In this document: positions 34,666-37,410 of the stretch, piece after piece
Layout: every line of letters begins with the position of its first letter
How positions within the stretch are numbered: the stretch's first letter is position 1
Notes under the pieces: model-generated
The model's input: only the letters and a program-made list of their open reading frames with translations
Databases searched by the model: none
What the model was told of the DNA's origin: nothing
Program-made: the position numbers and the translations under genes
Source: Ectocarpus siliculosus
Lineage: Eukaryota; Sar; Phaeophyceae; Ectocarpales; Ectocarpaceae
Length of the DNA: 37,410 nucleotides
Assembly: GCA_000310025.1 (NCBI GenBank)
Contig: FN649742.1
Location: 2,089,920 to 2,127,329 of the forward strand
Direction: 5' to 3'

Positions 34666-36130
34666 GTCGGCAAGGGTGCGTGTTGCACACACCTGAACTT
34701 GCTGTGTCTTGTCTCTGCTGCCGGACACGGCCTGGCTGCTGGCTGGTGCACCGGATGCGGCAGAAAGCAAGGAGCTCCGTGAATCACAGGTACCACATAC
34801 TAATACCATTAGGTGCCATGGATACAGTCCACATGGACCCCTTTTTTGGTGTAGCGTCGTCACACTCCAGGCCACCTCATAGGCAGCAACGGCACTCCAG
34901 CAGAGATGTCTAGCCAACAAGGAGCAAGCGGAGGGGGTGGAGGGGCAAGAGGTTAGTCGACGTTACCGATAAGTACCGTTGAATTGCCAGTCCTACGTTC
35001 TCGGTGTGCCACCACCACTGCTGCTGCGGCCACTGAGGCCGGGTCAGCTTATGATATGATATGGTATCAAACGATCAGCAGGCACACGATTGAATCACAG
35101 CAGTAGCAACGGCCGCCGGGCGTGAAACTTAGATATCCTGCGACGTGCAGCACCATGAATAGGGTTGCGCGGCACCTACAGAGCACTGGCTCTGGCGGAG
35201 TTTTTCGAGCTCATTGCGTAGAAACACGTGGACGCTTTTCTTGACCCGCTGCTGTCTCCGGTCCACCGAAATCTTCCTGTTGGGTACGATCCAGCACAGC
35301 GAACGCTACAAGCAGTATAGACCCAGGACACATCTCGGAACATCTGATGGATCCTCGCATCGTATGCATAGCACACGGGCCACTGCTACAGCTGAGCGCG
35401 TGTCACTTGGCGCGCTGAGCACGTACCAATTGGCACGTCGCAGGCAGTGGTCTTGCCGTGTTTATTTTCCCAAGGGGTCATTTCACAGTTTGTCGAAACC
35501 CGTGGTGTGTTCGGCATTTGTACAAGACAACGGCCAATCTTGTTCGATATTCCTCTTACGTAAATAGTTGTAACCATCGGTTGCGTTGAACAGCAGTAGT
35601 GGGGCGGTTCAACCGTCGTGATTACCCTACCCGCTATCAACAACCCCTCACCAGCTACAGTAGCCTCCCTACCTGTCTGTAGCTGAAACCGATACGATTG
35701 TTGTACATATTCCTGCTATTTTTTTAGTCCGTTTTGCCGTTCACGTATACTTCCGACGCGATCGCGTCGCTATGCCTTGGATTACCCCGTGTTCGGGTAA
35801 ACACAAATGTACAGCATCGCCTGCTGTGAGCGCGGAATGCATCCGCATCAGTTGGACCATTACACGGATGTATCAGAAAGTACTACATAGCATAGAGCAG
35901 AGATTGGAACACTTTCTGTAACAGCAGTGATAATGAAGTGCCAGACGATAAGGCACACGCCGTGTGTAACTGACCGAAGGTGCAGTGCTCTGTACCATTG
36001 TTGTATGCTCCTCCATACAGAAGTAGGTGACTCGAAAGCAAATTTGTTGTCGGGGGCGGTGCCCCCTCGTGATTTTTGTTGTTTTTCAGTCGCGTGTTGA
36101 TGTGTATCACGTTGTTGTTGCGCCGCGCTT
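34666..36130. other. divergent intergenic region
   Basis: Lies between the starts of the ribophorin II gene (minus) and the DEAD-box helicase gene (plus), so it probably contains both promoters. No gene is supported. A perfect 16-bp palindrome cgacgcgatcgcgtcg lies at 35754-35769. Open frames at 35176-35567 overlap on both strands and have no motif. Confidence 0.45.
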
Positions 36131-36305
36131 CCTCCTGCCGTGCTTGCCTTGATTATTTAACTCGAGAAGGATTCAGCACTCCCTTCCCTCTTGTTGTGCT
36201 CACTCACGATTCGCTATTTTCCTGCTTTCCACCTCTAAGCTTGCGTGGTCTGGACAGGTTTTACCCACAACCTAGGGCCGTGAGATTTACGAGGTTACCG
36301 TATGG
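36131..36305 (-). mobile_element. SINE-like element, degraded copy (family D, copy 3)
   Basis: Body cctcctgccgtgcttgcctt...cgagaaggattcagcactcccttccctc (36131-36190) matches the copy at 21292-21353 closely. About 95 bp further, agatttacgaggttacc (36284-36300) matches the inner part of the tRNA-like head of that copy, while the A and B boxes themselves are no longer intact. It lies immediately upstream of the DEAD-box helicase gene. Confidence 0.45.
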
Positions 36306-36358
36306 CTTAACCTTATACTTGTTGGCTTGACAACACCCGTTGCATCCACGGTCTCGTC

Positions 36359-36867
36359 ATGTCCGGCAGGCGGAGGCGGGGGCGGGGGCGGCGGCGGCGG
36401 GGGCGGGGGTGGTGGTCGGGGAGGTGGTAAGAGGCGACGTAGGGGTGGCCGGGGTCGGGGGCGCGGTGACGGCGGGGGTGGCGGAGGTGGCGGCGGCGGG
36501 CCAGGAAACGGCGCACCGGGACACAGCAACAACAACAACTACAACTACAACCCCGCGGCGGCCGGGCTCCCGCTCGGACCTGGTGCTGGTGCTGGTGTTG
36601 GCGCCCCTTCTAACAGCACCATGCCGCCCATGCCCCCTGCACAGGCCGCCGGCGGCGGCGGCGGTGGCGGCAGCGGTGGCCGTGACGGGGGCGCGAAGGT
36701 CAACAACCCCAACTCTAGGACGTCCACGACGACCATGAGTCAGATGACGGAGAGCAAGTTCGCCCAACTGCCGCTCTCCGCGCCGACGCAGCGGGCCATC
36801 GCCGAGGTGCTAGGCTACGCAACGCTGACCAAGGTCCAGAACGACTCCATCCCTCCGGCTCTTGCGG
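36359..36867 (+). CDS. DEAD-box ATP-dependent RNA helicase, first exon (partial)
   Basis: The exon ends at a GTGTGT donor (36868) in phase 1, and the gene runs off the right edge. The last 45 codons read as a DEAD-box Q motif: KFAQLPLSAPT, then GYATLTKVQNDSIPPALAG, where the aromatic residue, the Gln of KVQN and SIP are the family marks; the Walker A motif would be in the next exon. Before this lies a Gly/Arg-rich RGG-type segment followed by an Asn/Tyr/Gly-rich stretch, common in RNA-binding helicases. The start is uncertain. The ATG at 36359 is in another frame and hits a stop after 24 codons, so a one-base error or a small splice in the G-rich tract (for example from a GTAAGA at 36428) would be needed to connect it. 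In-frame ATGs occur at 36621, 36630 and 36735. The subfamily cannot be named from this part. Confidence 0.8.
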
Positions 36868-37410
36868 GTGTGTATTACGTGTTTGTCGGCTTGTGTGTGT
36901 GTTTTTTTTTTGTCGTTTCCTTTTTGCTATCGGTCGGAGCGGTCGATTCTCTCCTCGTCACGCCAGAGATGCATGCTCGCGTAGTTTCCAAAGCATCTCG
37001 GTACACTGTTGTTCTGTCTGCACGAACGTGTTGCGCACGAGAGGTACAGACGCACATGATGAACAGGACATTGCAAGGGCGATTTCACTGTTTACACTCG
37101 AGGGTGCATGAAACACAGAAGAACTACACGACAGGCCTGGGCCAGCTTCTCCACCAGTGGTTCGGTCTTGCTGTGAACCACCCCCTGTATTCTTTGTTTT
37201 TTCTGCCTCTGTCCCCTGTGGCTGCATCTTGCCCTGCCTCGCTCTTCTCCCTTTCTCTCTTCTCCCTCTCGTGCCTCTCTCTTCCCTCTCTCTATTTCTC
37301 TCGCTCCCTCTCTATTTCTCTTCATTCTCTCTGCCTCATTCTCCTTGTCTCTCTCCCTCGCTCTCTCTCAACAATCTCTCTCCCCCCCCCCCCCCCCCCC
37401 CCCCCCCCCC
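36868..37410 (+). other. first intron of the DEAD-box gene, cut by window edge
   Basis: Starts with GTGTGT and shows a T run, then a long CT-rich pyrimidine tract (37190-37380) and a terminal poly-C run (37383-37410). No coding exon is visible before the edge. Confidence 0.7.

Noticed and set aside
1-37410. CRISPR arrays, operons, integrated phaeovirus genes, rRNA genes
   Set aside because: None seen; the genes are intron-containing nuclear genes, and the EsV-1-7 domain alone does not indicate viral DNA because it is common in brown-algal genomes.

Overview
This window is nuclear DNA of a eukaryote with GT-AG introns of about 130 to 2,100 bp, short GC-rich exons, and introns full of poly-pyrimidine, (CT)n, (CA)n, (CAA)n and poly-C tracts. 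It is most probably a brown alga (Phaeophyceae). The most specific clue is a short minus-strand gene near 4.4-5.0 kb that encodes the Cys/His EsV-1-7 repeat, a domain greatly expanded in brown algae. Intron-rich metabolic and ER genes in a repeat-rich background fit this. The genus cannot be fixed from the sequence.

Layout: 1-7.4 kb is mostly non-coding with fragments of dispersed repeats and the EsV-1-7 gene (4437-4965, minus). 7.4-9.7 kb is a decayed Ty3/Gypsy chromovirus on the minus strand (integrase core, GPY motif, chromodomain, then a Tudor-like module) with a tandem repeat beyond its 3' end. 9.8-12.7 kb has no gene but carries a 560 bp foldback element and more dispersed repeats. 12663-14674 (minus) is a three-exon gene for a signal-peptide-bearing TPR-like protein of unknown role. 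Divergent from it, 18330-25150 (plus) is a nine-exon gene for the bifunctional enzyme 6-phosphofructo-2-kinase/fructose-2,6-bisphosphatase, possibly with a further N-terminal exon at 16862-17035. 25.2-28.5 kb is intergenic with a 282 bp assembly gap. 28529-34665 (minus) is a complete five-exon ribophorin II gene (oligosaccharyltransferase subunit, RPN2/SWP1). Its fourth intron holds a palindrome of about 1.3 kb. 34.7-36.3 kb is a divergent intergenic region, and 36.36 kb to the right edge is the first exon and the start of the first intron of a DEAD-box RNA helicase.

The genes are ordinary, unlinked eukaryotic loci: PFK-2/FBPase-2 sets fructose-2,6-bisphosphate levels in the cytosol, ribophorin II acts in N-glycosylation at the ER, and the DEAD-box protein acts on RNA. 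They do not form a joint pathway or cluster. For the three main multi-exon genes I worked out exon borders by hand; reading phases agree across every junction (CDS sums of 1329, 2022 and 1143 nt, all divisible by three). The less usual content lies in the repeats: two inverted-repeat elements, a tRNA-derived SINE-like family, a 30-bp intronic minisatellite open in several frames, and several short families present two or three times in the window.
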